DNA from: Candidatus Altimarinota bacterium
GTDB taxonomy: Bacteria; Patescibacteriota; Gracilibacteria; UM-FILTER-43-11
DNA: 64,000 bases
NCBI GenBank assembly: GCA_028281045.1
Contig: JANQKP010000001.1
Span: 186,001 to 250,000, forward strand
Reading direction: 5' to 3'
Part shown: piece by piece, positions 46,599-55,511 of the stretch
Layout of the letters: each line of letters opens with the position of its first letter
Position numbering within the stretch: position 1 is the first letter of the stretch
The notes under the pieces: generated by a model
Database searches by the model: none
What the model saw: the letters and a program-made list of their open reading frames with translations, nothing else
Told to the model about the DNA's origin: nothing
Program-made: the position numbers and the translations under genes

Positions 46599-47678
46599 TT
46601 ATAGCTTAGAAGAAGTGATGCAAAGGTCTGTGGCCTTAGAGCGCTTCATAAGCTCCCCTTTTTGGAGTAAGCCTGCTTGGGCACCGAAGTGTCCTACAAC
46701 CGAACTCGCGTTGAGCGTACCATAGGTGAGAGCCTGCTTCAAGCTTTTTTGTAAAACGAGTGCAGTAACAAACCCAGTGGCAAAAGCATCCCCTGCCCCT
46801 AGGCTATCTACACGCTTGCTATTTTCCACAGGACAGAAGTAATGTCTTTTACCGTCTGTGGCTTGTGAACCATTGATTCCATCGGTGATCACAACGTTTT
46901 TTACCCCGGTTTCTACAAGGGCATGCATGATCTGCGTCACATCATTGGCATAAGGTGGAAGTAACCCTGGCTTCGCATGAATATGACACAGACGCTTTTC
47001 GCGTCTTACACGGGCCTGATCATAAGGAAGCCCTGTAAACTTAGAAGCTTCTTCTTTATTTAAGAAAAGAACTTCTGTGCGCTTTAGCATTTCTTTCCAT
47101 TTTTTAAACCCCTGTAAAAACTGTTCATGTCCTGGGTTCCAGGCCAGTTTAATTTTAGGGTGTTTTTTAAGCAGCTTTAAAATCGCTGCAGGAATCCCGC
47201 TCTTTTCATTGGCTAAATGTCCTAGGTAAATCCAATCGGCTTCAGCCATTTCATCCAAAGGTAAATCTTTAGCCGTTAAATACTGGTTCGCTCCTGGGTA
47301 AGCCATCACGGTGCGATCTCCATCGAAGATATTCATAATAATAGAGAAAGCTGTTTTTTCACGCTTTGTTTTAGCAACGAAGTCCGTGTTTACTTTTTCT
47401 TTTTCTAAATTCTCACATACCTTTTCTCCATACATTTCTCCAATCTTGGTGACTGGATAAGCCTGAAAGCCCATGCGAGAAAAGCCAACGGCTAAATTCG
47501 CTGCACCTCCTCCGTAGGTTTCATGCACTTCTTTGGTACGTACTTTAGCGCCGTATTCTAGGCAAAGGTATTTCTCCTCTTCTCCTTCGTTTTTTAGCTT
47601 CATCACTTCCTGTTCTTCAGGACGCACGAAGATATCAAACGTAGCGCTTCCAATGGTGAAGATTTTAATCTCTTTCAT
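46599..47678 (-). CDS. PfkB/ribokinase-family carbohydrate or nucleoside kinase
   Basis: 359 residues. The N-terminal GSATFDIFVRPE and YGGGAANLAVGFSRMGF, plus the C-terminal DSLGAGDAFATGF (291-303, with the catalytic Asp of GAGD), identify the PfkB family. The substrate (sugar, nucleoside or adenosine-like) cannot be read off. It lies 3 bp downstream of the Ig/FN3 surface-protein gene on the same strand, probably one transcript. Confidence 0.9.
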   Translation of the reverse strand: MKEIKIFTIGSATFDIFVRPEEQEVMKLKNEGEEEKYLCLEYGAKVRTKEVHETYGGGAANLAVGFSRMGFQAYPVTKIGEMYGEKVCENLEKEKVNTDFVAKTKREKTAFSIIMNIFDGDRTVMAYPGANQYLTAKDLPLDEMAEADWIYLGHLANEKSGIPAAILKLLKKHPKIKLAWNPGHEQFLQGFKKWKEMLKRTEVLFLNKEEASKFTGLPYDQARVRREKRLCHIHAKPGLLPPYANDVTQIMHALVETGVKNVVITDGINGSQATDGKRHYFCPVENSKRVDSLGAGDAFATGFVTALVLQKSLKQALTYGTLNASSVVGHFGAQAGLLQKGELMKRSKATDLCITSSKL

Positions 47679-47680
47679 GT

Positions 47681-50122
47681 TTAGCTCAGTACCTTTTTCT
47701 TATGATGATAAAAGAAGTGAGCAAACACAAGCGAAATGATTAGCACCCAAATCGCTTCCGGTCCGGTTTCATCGGTTTGAGGAAGATTTGAAAGTTGCTG
47801 ATCTAAGATGTTGTTATTAAAGTCTCCAGTAAATACAGGAGCGGTTGGCGTTGGAATCGTTACCAGTGGGCTATCTGGAGCAGAAGCGTAAATCCCTTCT
47901 CCACCAGGAATCACAGCCACATTATTAGAGAAGTTTGAAATCTCTTGTCCGTTGATATCCAGCGCTACCACGGCAAAGTGGTAAGGTAATCCGTTAATAA
48001 GATCGTTTACATTTACCGTAGTCGCGTTATTCGCGGTCACAATAAAGTCACTGTATTGTCCTTCTGCAGTTCCAAAGTAAACTTTGTAGAAGAACGCACG
48101 GGCTCCAGCAAATGGAGTCCAAGATAAGGTCACTCCCCCATTTTGAGACACCGCTTGAAGCTGCTGTGTATTAATTGGAGTTGGAGTGGCTACGACTGGT
48201 GCCTCCGGAGTCACCGCAAGGGTTGTACTACGTACAGCACTTTCAAGTCCATTTACATCTACCGCGGTCACCGCGAAGAAGTACTGAACGTCGTTATTTA
48301 AATCTGTAATGGTTGCTGTGGTACGGTTTCCATCAGCTTCTAAGAAATCTGAAAGATTATCAAAGGCAGCGCCATAATAAACGCGATATTTATCAATCGC
48401 GGTATTATGCGTTACCGCGTTCCACACAAGGGTTACTTCTGAGTCTGCAGAAGCTGCATTTACTCCAGTCACTTGAGCCGGAGAAACAGCGGCTTGAGTT
48501 TGTACAAGCAGTGAACCTTGGTTTAGTTTTTCAGTTTTATTTGAAAGGGCATCGATTAGAATCAGGTCTACCGGGAAAGTTCCGGCTGTATTTGGAACAG
48601 AGAACGTTCCTTCATACGTTCCAGGAATGCTTTCAATCAGAACTTCTTCTACACCTTGAATGCGTACTTTAGCTTCAGAAAGATTTGGTTCTGATTCTGC
48701 CGTAATCGTCACGCGATCTCCTGGCAGAAGTGTTCCATCTGGAGTGATTTCAAACTGATTCACTACAGGAGCAATAGTATCGATATTAACCGTAATCGAT
48801 TTACTCACTTCTCCTTGGTCACTCATCACATAAAGGGTATGAGGTCCACTAGAAAGCCCTTGAGCTTGGTAAGTAAAGAATCCATCTCCGTCGGTTTCAG
48901 TGTCTCCAATTTTGGTATCGTTATCGAATACTTTCAGATTAATGAAAGCATCTCCTTTACCGGTAATCACCACAGAAGAGTTAGCGAGTTCTGCTCCATC
49001 TCCTGGAGTTTTAATTTCAAGATCATCAGACGTTGGTGAAGTCACCACCGCTTGTTCTGGCACTACTTCTAGGTTGTGTTCTCCAGAAATCTTGAAGTCG
49101 TTCTTATCAAAAATCTGCACCACTTGGTTTCCTAGCTTAGAAAACTGAAGTGCTAGATTAAATGTGAATTCTCCTTGATCAGAAGCTTTAAACGTATATT
49201 CTCCATTACTTGGAAGAACAGCGTTTTCATCTTCTGGAATAGAGATCAGAATGCTTCCGGTATAGTTCTTGGCCGTGTTTCCATCTGTATCTACCGCTCT
49301 TACAGTCATGGTTAGCTCATCGCTCACTTTTACCGTAGAAGGTAGATCTGTAATTTCAAAACGATCCACAGGACCTGGAATCACATCTATTTGTCCTTGT
49401 CCGATATCTGCCTTAAACAGATTCGCCCCAAGAAGACTCGTAATAGATTCTTCTTTCGCAGGTGCCATAAACACCACTTCGTTTCTATCAGTCAGTACTT
49501 TACCAGCGGTAAGGTCAAAAGCAGTTAGCGTTGAAATTCCTGGGAACTTAGAAGTGATCTTAAAGTTCGCACGTCCATCCGTATCCGTTTTACCATCGGC
49601 AAGTGGTGTAATATCATCTTCACCACGTGAAGAGATCAGTTTCACCTGATGATCTGAAATAGGATTACGATATGCATCGTAAAGCGTCACCGTTGCAAAA
49701 GTCTTTTCATTTCCATCAGCATCTACAATTTCTTCCGTTACGGTAATTAGAGACTGAGTTTCAGAAACTTCATCGGCAAAAACCATGAAAGCAGATGAAG
49801 GAGAAACTTCGTCACTACCTGGGAAAGTAGCACTAACGGTGTAACGACCAGCGACTTTAGTCTGATGTCCAAAAAGATCTGCGGCAGCAATACCTTCAAG
49901 GTCTGCTTCTGCAGGAATACGGATCACAGAACCGTCTGCTTTTTCTACAAGAAAAGTCAGGCTCTGATTCGGGTTAAGGAGTGAGGTTGAAAGCTCAGTC
50001 GCAAATCCAGCTACGGTATCTTTACCGTAAGCACGGATCGGTAGGTCTGCCATTGCACTAGGAAGTGCGGCTCCTAAGAGAGTCGAAATTCCAACCGTTA
50101 GAGATAAAATCTTTTTGAACAT
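47681..50122 (-). CDS. Surface protein with Ig-like and FN3 domains and an LPxT-like C-terminal anchor
   Basis: 813 residues. Signal peptide MFKKILSLTVGISTLLGAALPSAMA; several Ig/invasin-like beta domains (about 95-470), an Ig-like adhesion segment (about 375-540), then two fibronectin type III domains (about 550-640 and 660-740). The end has LPQTDETGPE (780-789), a hydrophobic helix (AIWVLIISLVFAHFFY) and KKK, the layout of a sortase sorting signal, although LPxTD departs from LPxTG. No sortase gene lies in the window. Probably an adhesin or cell-surface scaffold. Confidence 0.8.
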   Translation of the reverse strand: MFKKILSLTVGISTLLGAALPSAMADLPIRAYGKDTVAGFATELSTSLLNPNQSLTFLVEKADGSVIRIPAEADLEGIAAADLFGHQTKVAGRYTVSATFPGSDEVSPSSAFMVFADEVSETQSLITVTEEIVDADGNEKTFATVTLYDAYRNPISDHQVKLISSRGEDDITPLADGKTDTDGRANFKITSKFPGISTLTAFDLTAGKVLTDRNEVVFMAPAKEESITSLLGANLFKADIGQGQIDVIPGPVDRFEITDLPSTVKVSDELTMTVRAVDTDGNTAKNYTGSILISIPEDENAVLPSNGEYTFKASDQGEFTFNLALQFSKLGNQVVQIFDKNDFKISGEHNLEVVPEQAVVTSPTSDDLEIKTPGDGAELANSSVVITGKGDAFINLKVFDNDTKIGDTETDGDGFFTYQAQGLSSGPHTLYVMSDQGEVSKSITVNIDTIAPVVNQFEITPDGTLLPGDRVTITAESEPNLSEAKVRIQGVEEVLIESIPGTYEGTFSVPNTAGTFPVDLILIDALSNKTEKLNQGSLLVQTQAAVSPAQVTGVNAASADSEVTLVWNAVTHNTAIDKYRVYYGAAFDNLSDFLEADGNRTTATITDLNNDVQYFFAVTAVDVNGLESAVRSTTLAVTPEAPVVATPTPINTQQLQAVSQNGGVTLSWTPFAGARAFFYKVYFGTAEGQYSDFIVTANNATTVNVNDLINGLPYHFAVVALDINGQEISNFSNNVAVIPGGEGIYASAPDSPLVTIPTPTAPVFTGDFNNNILDQQLSNLPQTDETGPEAIWVLIISLVFAHFFYHHKKKVLS

Positions 50123-50149
50123 GGTTTTTGTTTTTATTTAAATCATATT

Positions 50150-50178
50150 ATTATACCAAAAATGGGCCCAAAATTCAA
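50150..50178 (-). promoter_or_regulatory. Promoter for the Ig/FN3 surface-protein gene
   Basis: -35 TTGAAT (50173-50178), 17-bp spacer, -10 TATAAT (50150-50155) with a TGG extension. It shares the CCATTGA and TTTTGGTATAAT segments with 35861-35889. Confidence 0.7.
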
Positions 50179-50250
50179 TGGTTATGGGCTGTATTAAGCT
50201 ACAAAACAGGCTTATGTCAATTCCTTTTAAAAAGCGTTAAAAACTCTTTA

Positions 50251-50279
50251 TTGCACAAAAATTGTACTCATGTTAAACT
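50251..50279 (+). promoter_or_regulatory. Promoter for the 133-residue gene
   Basis: -35 TTGCAC (50251-50256), 17-bp spacer, -10 TAAACT (50274-50279) with a TGT extension; identical hexamers to the rpsO promoter. Confidence 0.65.
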
Positions 50280-50318
50280 AGGGCACGAAAAACAAAAATA
50301 AAACTAACATCATATATC

Positions 50319-50720
50319 ATGCCATTAGGATCATCTCCTTCTTCAAACGATCAAGACCTGTTCATTGGAACCACTTTTGCCATTGGTCAAGATCAGCCCC
50401 ACCTCCAAGCCCTATTTGAAGCTAAAGCTCCCGGATATCGGGAAGAGCCTCAGTCTTTAGTCTTATCTGAAGACGATGTTAGAGGATGGCTACAATCAGG
50501 GGCTAAAATTGGTGAAATTGAAGCGCTGCTAACAGAAGGATTCCTCTTGGATGCCTCTTATAACGTAGATAAAACCCGCGCTCGCCTAGCTCAAATCGCA
50601 CTAGGATTAAATGGAGATGCGCAAATGGGTGGCATCGCTCTCACTATCGATGAAGAAAGCCTGGGAGGCTATGTTCCAGTTCACGAAAGCGATATTGGAG
50701 AAGCTACTTTAACAGGATAA
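50319..50720 (+). CDS. Unknown 133-residue soluble protein
   Basis: No signal peptide, membrane segment or known motif. The sequence is acidic and probably helical (SEDDVRGWLQSGAKIGEIEALLTEGFLL). The start ATG follows a good promoter by about 33 nt with no Shine-Dalgarno sequence. Its 3' end overlaps convergent prmC by 17 bp. Confidence 0.6.
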   Translation: MPLGSSPSSNDQDLFIGTTFAIGQDQPHLQALFEAKAPGYREEPQSLVLSEDDVRGWLQSGAKIGEIEALLTEGFLLDASYNVDKTRARLAQIALGLNGDAQMGGIALTIDEESLGGYVPVHESDIGEATLTG

Positions 50721-51540
50721 TTCTCGCCTGACCCGTTGCAGATATCTGCCCAACCACCTTGTAATCTGCAAGGTGCCTCTCTAATTTTTCTACTTGAAAT
50801 TCAAAGAGCTCAAACGCTGCCATATCAGGCTTAAGCGTCTTGAGTTCTTTTAGCAATTCTTTATATAAATCCATTCCATCGTCACCCCCATACAAGGCAA
50901 CATCTGGTTCATAATCAGTGGAAGGATGAAGTTCAAACTGCCTTGGAATGTAAGGAAGGTTGGCCGTAAGGATAATAATTTCATCCTTTTTAGGCTTCAA
51001 ATCCACTTTTTCAAGCAGATTAGACTGAATGAACTCAATTCGACTTGAAACCCCATGTTTTTTTGCGTTGAATTTAGCTATTTTAAGCGCTTTTTTGGAA
51101 ATATCTATACCAATACCCCTCACCTTCTTACATTGGCTTAAAACCGCAATAGGAATACACCCAGAACCAGTTCCTATATCTACTAGAGTAACTTTCTTAT
51201 TTTTATAGTCTTCTTTTATGGCTCTTACCACTTCTTCTACTAGAAGCTCTGTGTCTGGGCGTGGAATAAGCACATGCTTACTGACCTTAAAATCTAAGAA
51301 GTAAAACTCCTTATGACCCGTTATATAAGCTACTGGAACGCCTGATTTTCGCTTAAGAATAAGCTTTTTGTATCTATGCAAAGGCCAAAAAGAAACGTGA
51401 TTATTATCATGAGTCAAAAGAAAGGTGGCCTCTTTCTTAAGCACATGCGCTAAAAGCACCTCCGCGTCTAAACGTGGAGATGAGCTGGAGGATCTGGACA
51501 AGGTTTCTGTTCCCCACTCCAGGAGCTCTTTAATTAGCAT
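50704..51540 (-). CDS. prmC: Release factor glutamine methyltransferase (PrmC)
   Basis: PrmC methylates the Gln of the GGQ motif in release factors. 278 residues: an N-terminal helical bundle, then the SAM-binding motif DIGTGSG (121-127) and NLPY (194-197), the N-x-P-Y catalytic motif with Leu for the usual Pro. FYFLDFKVSKHVLIPRPDTELLVE is the conserved substrate-side segment. Its probable target RF1 is encoded at 37301-38371. Confidence 0.93.
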   Translation of the reverse strand: MLIKELLEWGTETLSRSSSSSPRLDAEVLLAHVLKKEATFLLTHDNNHVSFWPLHRYKKLILKRKSGVPVAYITGHKEFYFLDFKVSKHVLIPRPDTELLVEEVVRAIKEDYKNKKVTLVDIGTGSGCIPIAVLSQCKKVRGIGIDISKKALKIAKFNAKKHGVSSRIEFIQSNLLEKVDLKPKKDEIIILTANLPYIPRQFELHPSTDYEPDVALYGGDDGMDLYKELLKELKTLKPDMAAFELFEFQVEKLERHLADYKVVGQISATGQARIILLK

Positions 51541-51542
51541 AA

Positions 51543-52370
51543 TTATTGTTGTTCAGTATCTTCTGATACGTGGTTAGCCAGCTCAACCATAAGTGGTCCA
51601 AGCTGATCAATATTCTTAGAAACAGGTTGTTTTTCAGAAACCACACGACCAATGTCCATACGAGTTGTACCGTTAGTCGCTGGGCGACCATCAGCCATCT
51701 CACCTCCGTCTGGATTGATCAGGTGAAGGAATTTCCAATCATCACCCTCTTTATAGGCAATGAAAACTCTTCTTTCATCATATAGATAATCAGGAATAGC
51801 AAGTCCCTCTGTAGAACCTACCCCTTGAACATAATGTACACGAGCTTGATCTAGATCAACAATGTGTTGATTAGGACATGAAAGCACCATTAGATCGCTT
51901 GCCCCTTGTTCAAGTAGATAATTTAGTCTAAAAGTCAGGTTTTTTTCACGAGCTGCATAAACTTGAGCTTGTTCATATTTAGCCTGATCCTCTAGTAGTT
52001 CAGCCACTTCAGGACGAGCTAAAAAGTCATCTCTTTCCTGCTTAATTCTATCAACTTTTTGAGTTAATTCCGCATACTCACTTGATTGTCTTACACCAGG
52101 CTGATCATGATTAGCATCTACAAAAGCCTGAACCTCTTGGCGAGCTGCAGCAATTCTAGAAGCAAAATGCTTTTGCCAATTTATAACATCTTTCCCTAAA
52201 TCTCCTGAGGCAACCATGGGCTCAACCACAGGACTATCGTCCCTCAAATTAGGGAACTGAAGTAAGTCACCTCCATCTTCACCATTTAAAGGTAAGGCAT
52301 ATTGGCGTCTTTCAGGAGTATCTCTATCTGAATCAAAGATATTCGCTGTGTTTGCATCGGGGTTTGACAT
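51543..52370 (-). CDS. Unknown 275-residue cytoplasmic protein
   Basis: The first about 65 residues are polar and probably disordered. A coiled-coil-prone stretch follows (about 65-150), then a small mixed domain with LMVLSCPNQHIVDLDQARVHYV. No known family or targeting signal. It has a perfect consensus promoter inside the 3' end of the upstream gene. It ends 3 bp before prmC starts, so it may be co-transcribed with prmC. Confidence 0.6.
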   Translation of the reverse strand: MSNPDANTANIFDSDRDTPERRQYALPLNGEDGGDLLQFPNLRDDSPVVEPMVASGDLGKDVINWQKHFASRIAAARQEVQAFVDANHDQPGVRQSSEYAELTQKVDRIKQERDDFLARPEVAELLEDQAKYEQAQVYAAREKNLTFRLNYLLEQGASDLMVLSCPNQHIVDLDQARVHYVQGVGSTEGLAIPDYLYDERRVFIAYKEGDDWKFLHLINPDGGEMADGRPATNGTTRMDIGRVVSEKQPVSKNIDQLGPLMVELANHVSEDTEQQ

Positions 52371-52396
52371 AGGGCATAAATTATTGTATCGTATAT

Positions 52397-52425
52397 ATTA
52401 TACGTCTAATTTAGCTTGCTGTCAA
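52397..52425 (-). promoter_or_regulatory. Perfect consensus promoter for the 275-residue gene (and prmC)
   Basis: -35 TTGACA (52420-52425), 17-bp spacer, -10 TATAAT (52397-52402) on the minus strand, overlapping the stop region of the 3D-domain gene. Confidence 0.75.
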
Positions 52426-53886
52426 GTCCTTGGCCCCAAATAAATTATTCAAAATTCGGCGTGTTTTAGGCCCTACTCTACCCGCTCCTGTGTCATATTC
52501 ACTGGCAATAATGCCATTTTCGAGCTGGAATTTAAGCAGTGCTTTCTTGGTTTTTTGGCCAAAGTAAGCCGTATTTAGGCCTTTTGGCAGGTATCCTTTT
52601 TCTATTAAAAGATCCTGTAATTTCTTCACTTCTTGGCCGCTATCGTAGATATCCATATTAGCTAAAATTTGGGGTTTTATAGGCTCTCCTTCCACAGGAA
52701 GTGAGGCAAATTCTATGGTGCGAGAAGCTCCTTCTTCTAGAGCGAGTTCTTCTAAGCTAGGCAAGGCCTTATTAGAGGGGGTCCAAGCCTGTTTTTCCAT
52801 AGGGAAATCGTTCATCACGGTAATGCGCTTATTGATCGCATTTTGAAGCGTGTCATGGGTCTTTTTACCGTAGAATCCGGCTCCTTTATCCCATTCGCTT
52901 TTAATCACCCCATGATCTAATTGAAAGTCGTAAACCGCGTCTATGGTAATCGCATCATATTTTCCATGAATTTCACCTCTGTAATACCCCATTTCCCACA
53001 GCATTTGTTGCAAGGTTTCTACCTCGTCCCCAGAACTGCGCTTTCCAAGTCCAGAAGCAAGTAAAGTTCTATTTTGCTCTAGACGCTTAATTTCTTTGCG
53101 TACGACCTTATTATAGTCTTCAAGTAGCACTTTGAGTTTTGCCCTTGTTTTAGGGCCAAAGTGGCCTGCCCCAGCGCTATTTGCACTAGAAATCACGCCT
53201 TCTGAGGTCTGGAATAAAACCAGAGAATCTTTGGTGATTTTCCCAAAGGTTCCAGTAATTGGTCCATTATAATACCCTAGGCTCGTCAAAGCCTCTTGAA
53301 GGGCTTTGATGTCTTTCTTGGCTGAACCCGTTGAAATGTCTTTTTTAAAGACTTGTGGATTCTGAATTCTTCTATTTAATAACTTGGCTGGCATTTGACT
53401 AGAAACCCAGCTGTAATCTAGGCCAGGTTCTACTTGATGCGGATTCCAAAAAACCTCCCCTTCTACCAGGCGAGCTCCCCAGTTTAGGGCTCTAGCTAGC
53501 CCTTCTTCACCGTGCCCCATCCAAACATCAATACGGTCATAATTTTTACGAGCGAGTATAGCGCCTCCACGATCATGCACCTCCCCTACTCCAAGCCCTG
53601 GAATCCTGACACGGGTTCCAAACGGGTAGCTTTTAGGGGCAGCAATCATTCCAACGTAAACCTCGGTACCATCGGCCCCATTGGTTCCACGTCCATTTAA
53701 AATAATATCTGCCTGGTAAGAACCACGAATATAAACCGATTGATTCGGCAGCGGCGAATAGTAGGCGGTAACAAGAATCATCTGCTTTTGACCTGGCACC
53801 TTAGAAATATTGGCCATGGCTTGTGGAACCATAGACATAAGAGTCATCAAAGTAGCCAGTAATGTGCTTTTTATTTTTATTTTCAT
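52411..53886 (-). CDS. Secreted 3D-domain protein with three peptidoglycan-binding modules
   Basis: 491 residues with a signal peptide (1-25). The 3D (MltA-like double-psi barrel) domain spans about 35-145 with the three Asp at D105, D117 and D120 (GEVHDRGGAI, YDRIDVWMGHG). Three PG_binding_1 modules follow, near 191-255, 285-350 and 412-480. Each has a GYY/GYL motif and a second GAGxxGxKT unit. It is probably a wall-associated murein hydrolase or wall-binding protein. Confidence 0.87.
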   Translation of the reverse strand: MKIKIKSTLLATLMTLMSMVPQAMANISKVPGQKQMILVTAYYSPLPNQSVYIRGSYQADIILNGRGTNGADGTEVYVGMIAAPKSYPFGTRVRIPGLGVGEVHDRGGAILARKNYDRIDVWMGHGEEGLARALNWGARLVEGEVFWNPHQVEPGLDYSWVSSQMPAKLLNRRIQNPQVFKKDISTGSAKKDIKALQEALTSLGYYNGPITGTFGKITKDSLVLFQTSEGVISSANSAGAGHFGPKTRAKLKVLLEDYNKVVRKEIKRLEQNRTLLASGLGKRSSGDEVETLQQMLWEMGYYRGEIHGKYDAITIDAVYDFQLDHGVIKSEWDKGAGFYGKKTHDTLQNAINKRITVMNDFPMEKQAWTPSNKALPSLEELALEEGASRTIEFASLPVEGEPIKPQILANMDIYDSGQEVKKLQDLLIEKGYLPKGLNTAYFGQKTKKALLKFQLENGIIASEYDTGAGRVGPKTRRILNNLFGAKDLTAS

Positions 53887-53892
53887 GTTTTA

Positions 53893-53943
53893 AGCCTTCC
53901 CCAAGGCTAGGTGCATTGTACCTTAAAAGCCCTAAAAAAGCAA
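53893..53943 (-). promoter_or_regulatory. Promoter and start-proximal hairpin of the 3D-domain gene
   Basis: -35 TTGCTT (53938-53943), 17-bp spacer, -10 TACAAT (53915-53920). The transcript then forms AGCCTT-GGGG-AAGGCT (53893-53908) ending 6 nt before the ATG, with the purine-rich ribosome-binding region in the loop and 3' arm. Confidence 0.6.
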
Positions 53944-54018
53944 ACGATGTGAACAAAAAAATAATACATATTATTTATGCATTATTTTACCTATATATTG
54001 AACAAATTTTTTGTACAA

Positions 54019-55059
54019 CTATTTTGGACTCTTTGTGAGCTGCTCCACCTTTCCTTTTTCGTTGATATAAACCATATCTTCAATGCGCACTCCACCAAGG
54101 TGATCTAAATAAATCCCAGGCTCTATAGTAAACACCATACCAGGCTGTATTTTTTCTTTACTGCGCCCGCCTACGTGTGGAGCTTCGTGCACCTCAAGGC
54201 CAACGCCGTGGCCCGTGCTGTGTCCAAAGCGATCTCCGTATCCAGCTTCTATAATAATGTCTCTGGCGACTTTATCTATATCACCACAAGTCTTCCCTAC
54301 TTTTATAGCTTTAATGGCCTCTGTGTTCGCCTTAAGCACAATGTCATAAAGCTCCTGCTCTTTCTTGCTTGGCTTGCTTAAATAAATCATACGGGTCATG
54401 TCCGTAGCATATCCTTTATAGGTAATTCCCATATCTAAAAGAATAGGCTCCCCTTTCTTGAGCTTATTTTTAGGCTGTTTTATATGGTGTACATCCGCGG
54501 TGTCTTTTCCAAAACAAATGATTGCTGGAAAAGAAAAGTCATCTGCCCCAAGCTTTCTAGCGATAGAAAGTAGGTTCCATTCCATTTCATCTTCGGTTTG
54601 CCCTACTTTTACGGTCTTTTTAAATTGAGCCAGAAGCTTATCGGTCATCTTGCAGGCCTCTTTCATAATCTTAATCTCTTCTTTGTCTTTAATGATTCTT
54701 TGAGCTTCTACCACTCCAGAAACATCCACTAGTTTTATTCCTTTTAAGGCTTTTTTATAACGCTTTAGATCTCCTGCGGAGATATCTTCTTCTTCAATCC
54801 CCAGGTTTTTTACTTTTCCAATCAGTTTTTTAAGCCCTTGAGTCTGGTCGTAAATCTCAACGCCACGGGGCAATTGTTTTTTACCACTACGGAAATATCT
54901 AAAATCTGTGACCAGGTAAGCTTTTTTAGGCGTCACAAAAAGGCGCCCATTACTTCCTACAAAGTTAGATAAGTAACGAACATTATAAGGATTAGAAATT
55001 AAGGCAGCTCCCACTTTCTTAGAGCGGAGAGCAGCCTGTAATTTTTTAATTCTTTTCAT
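54019..55059 (-). CDS. pepP: M24 family Xaa-Pro aminopeptidase
   Basis: 346 residues, the short PepQ/PepP form: a creatinase-like N-terminal domain (1-125) and a pita-bread catalytic domain. Metal ligands can be placed in ILLDMGITYKGYATDMTRM (two Asp), HSTGHGVGLEVHE (His), TIEPGIY (Glu) and the final VRIEDM (Glu). It removes N-terminal residues before proline and probably serves peptide recycling. Stop TAG; the preceding small gene ends 3 bp upstream of its start. Confidence 0.92.
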   Translation of the reverse strand: MKRIKKLQAALRSKKVGAALISNPYNVRYLSNFVGSNGRLFVTPKKAYLVTDFRYFRSGKKQLPRGVEIYDQTQGLKKLIGKVKNLGIEEEDISAGDLKRYKKALKGIKLVDVSGVVEAQRIIKDKEEIKIMKEACKMTDKLLAQFKKTVKVGQTEDEMEWNLLSIARKLGADDFSFPAIICFGKDTADVHHIKQPKNKLKKGEPILLDMGITYKGYATDMTRMIYLSKPSKKEQELYDIVLKANTEAIKAIKVGKTCGDIDKVARDIIIEAGYGDRFGHSTGHGVGLEVHEAPHVGGRSKEKIQPGMVFTIEPGIYLDHLGGVRIEDMVYINEKGKVEQLTKSPK

Positions 55060-55062
55060 AGA

Positions 55063-55371
55063 TTAGTAAACGTCGTTTCCTTCTGAGATTTCTTCCCAAG
55101 CGGCCTCCATCACCTGCTGACGATACGCCTGAATAAAAGGTGCCCATCCCTCCAGCTGAGCTTCTGCCATGGCCTGTTGATCCTCTAGGCTAGGAATAGG
55201 ACCTCTTTCAACAACAGCAAGAACTCTTTGGCGACTATCGTGAGGCAGTGACACAAGAATGTCAGCGATGCTAATTTCTTGTGGCGATAAACCAAGAACT
55301 GCTGCCTTTTCATGCATTCTCTTTTGTTCTTGTTCAAATTCGGTGTCGGTATACGTCAATACGCTTGTCAT
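55063..55371 (-). CDS. Unknown 102-residue acidic protein
   Basis: Soluble, acidic and helical (Glu/Gln-rich), without motifs I know. It is transcribed with the M24 peptidase gene, which starts 3 bp after its stop. The leader contains TTAGCCCTCT, the C-rich element seen before several other genes here. Confidence 0.6.
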   Translation of the reverse strand: MTSVLTYTDTEFEQEQKRMHEKAAVLGLSPQEISIADILVSLPHDSRQRVLAVVERGPIPSLEDQQAMAEAQLEGWAPFIQAYRQQVMEAAWEEISEGNDVY

Positions 55372-55450
55372 TTTTTAATTTTTTAGAGGGCTAAAATAAC
55401 TTCACGTATATAAATTTACCTTAGAAAAACGGAAAGTCAACTTCAATAAG

Positions 55451-55479
55451 TTGGCAAAAATGCGGTCTTTATATAGACT
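55451..55479 (+). promoter_or_regulatory. Promoter of purC-purE-purB
   Basis: -35 TTGGCA (55451-55456), 17-bp spacer, -10 TAGACT (55474-55479). Leader of about 26 nt containing TTAACCCCTC just before the start. Confidence 0.6.
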
Positions 55480-55511
55480 CAAATTACTTCATTTTTAACC
55501 CCTCATAAAAA

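Noticed and set aside
37289-54012. Exact 14-mer TGAACAAATTTTTT at 37289-37302 and 53999-54012, both at 3' ends of minus-strand genes
   Set aside because: AT-rich, only two copies, no hairpin; probably chance.
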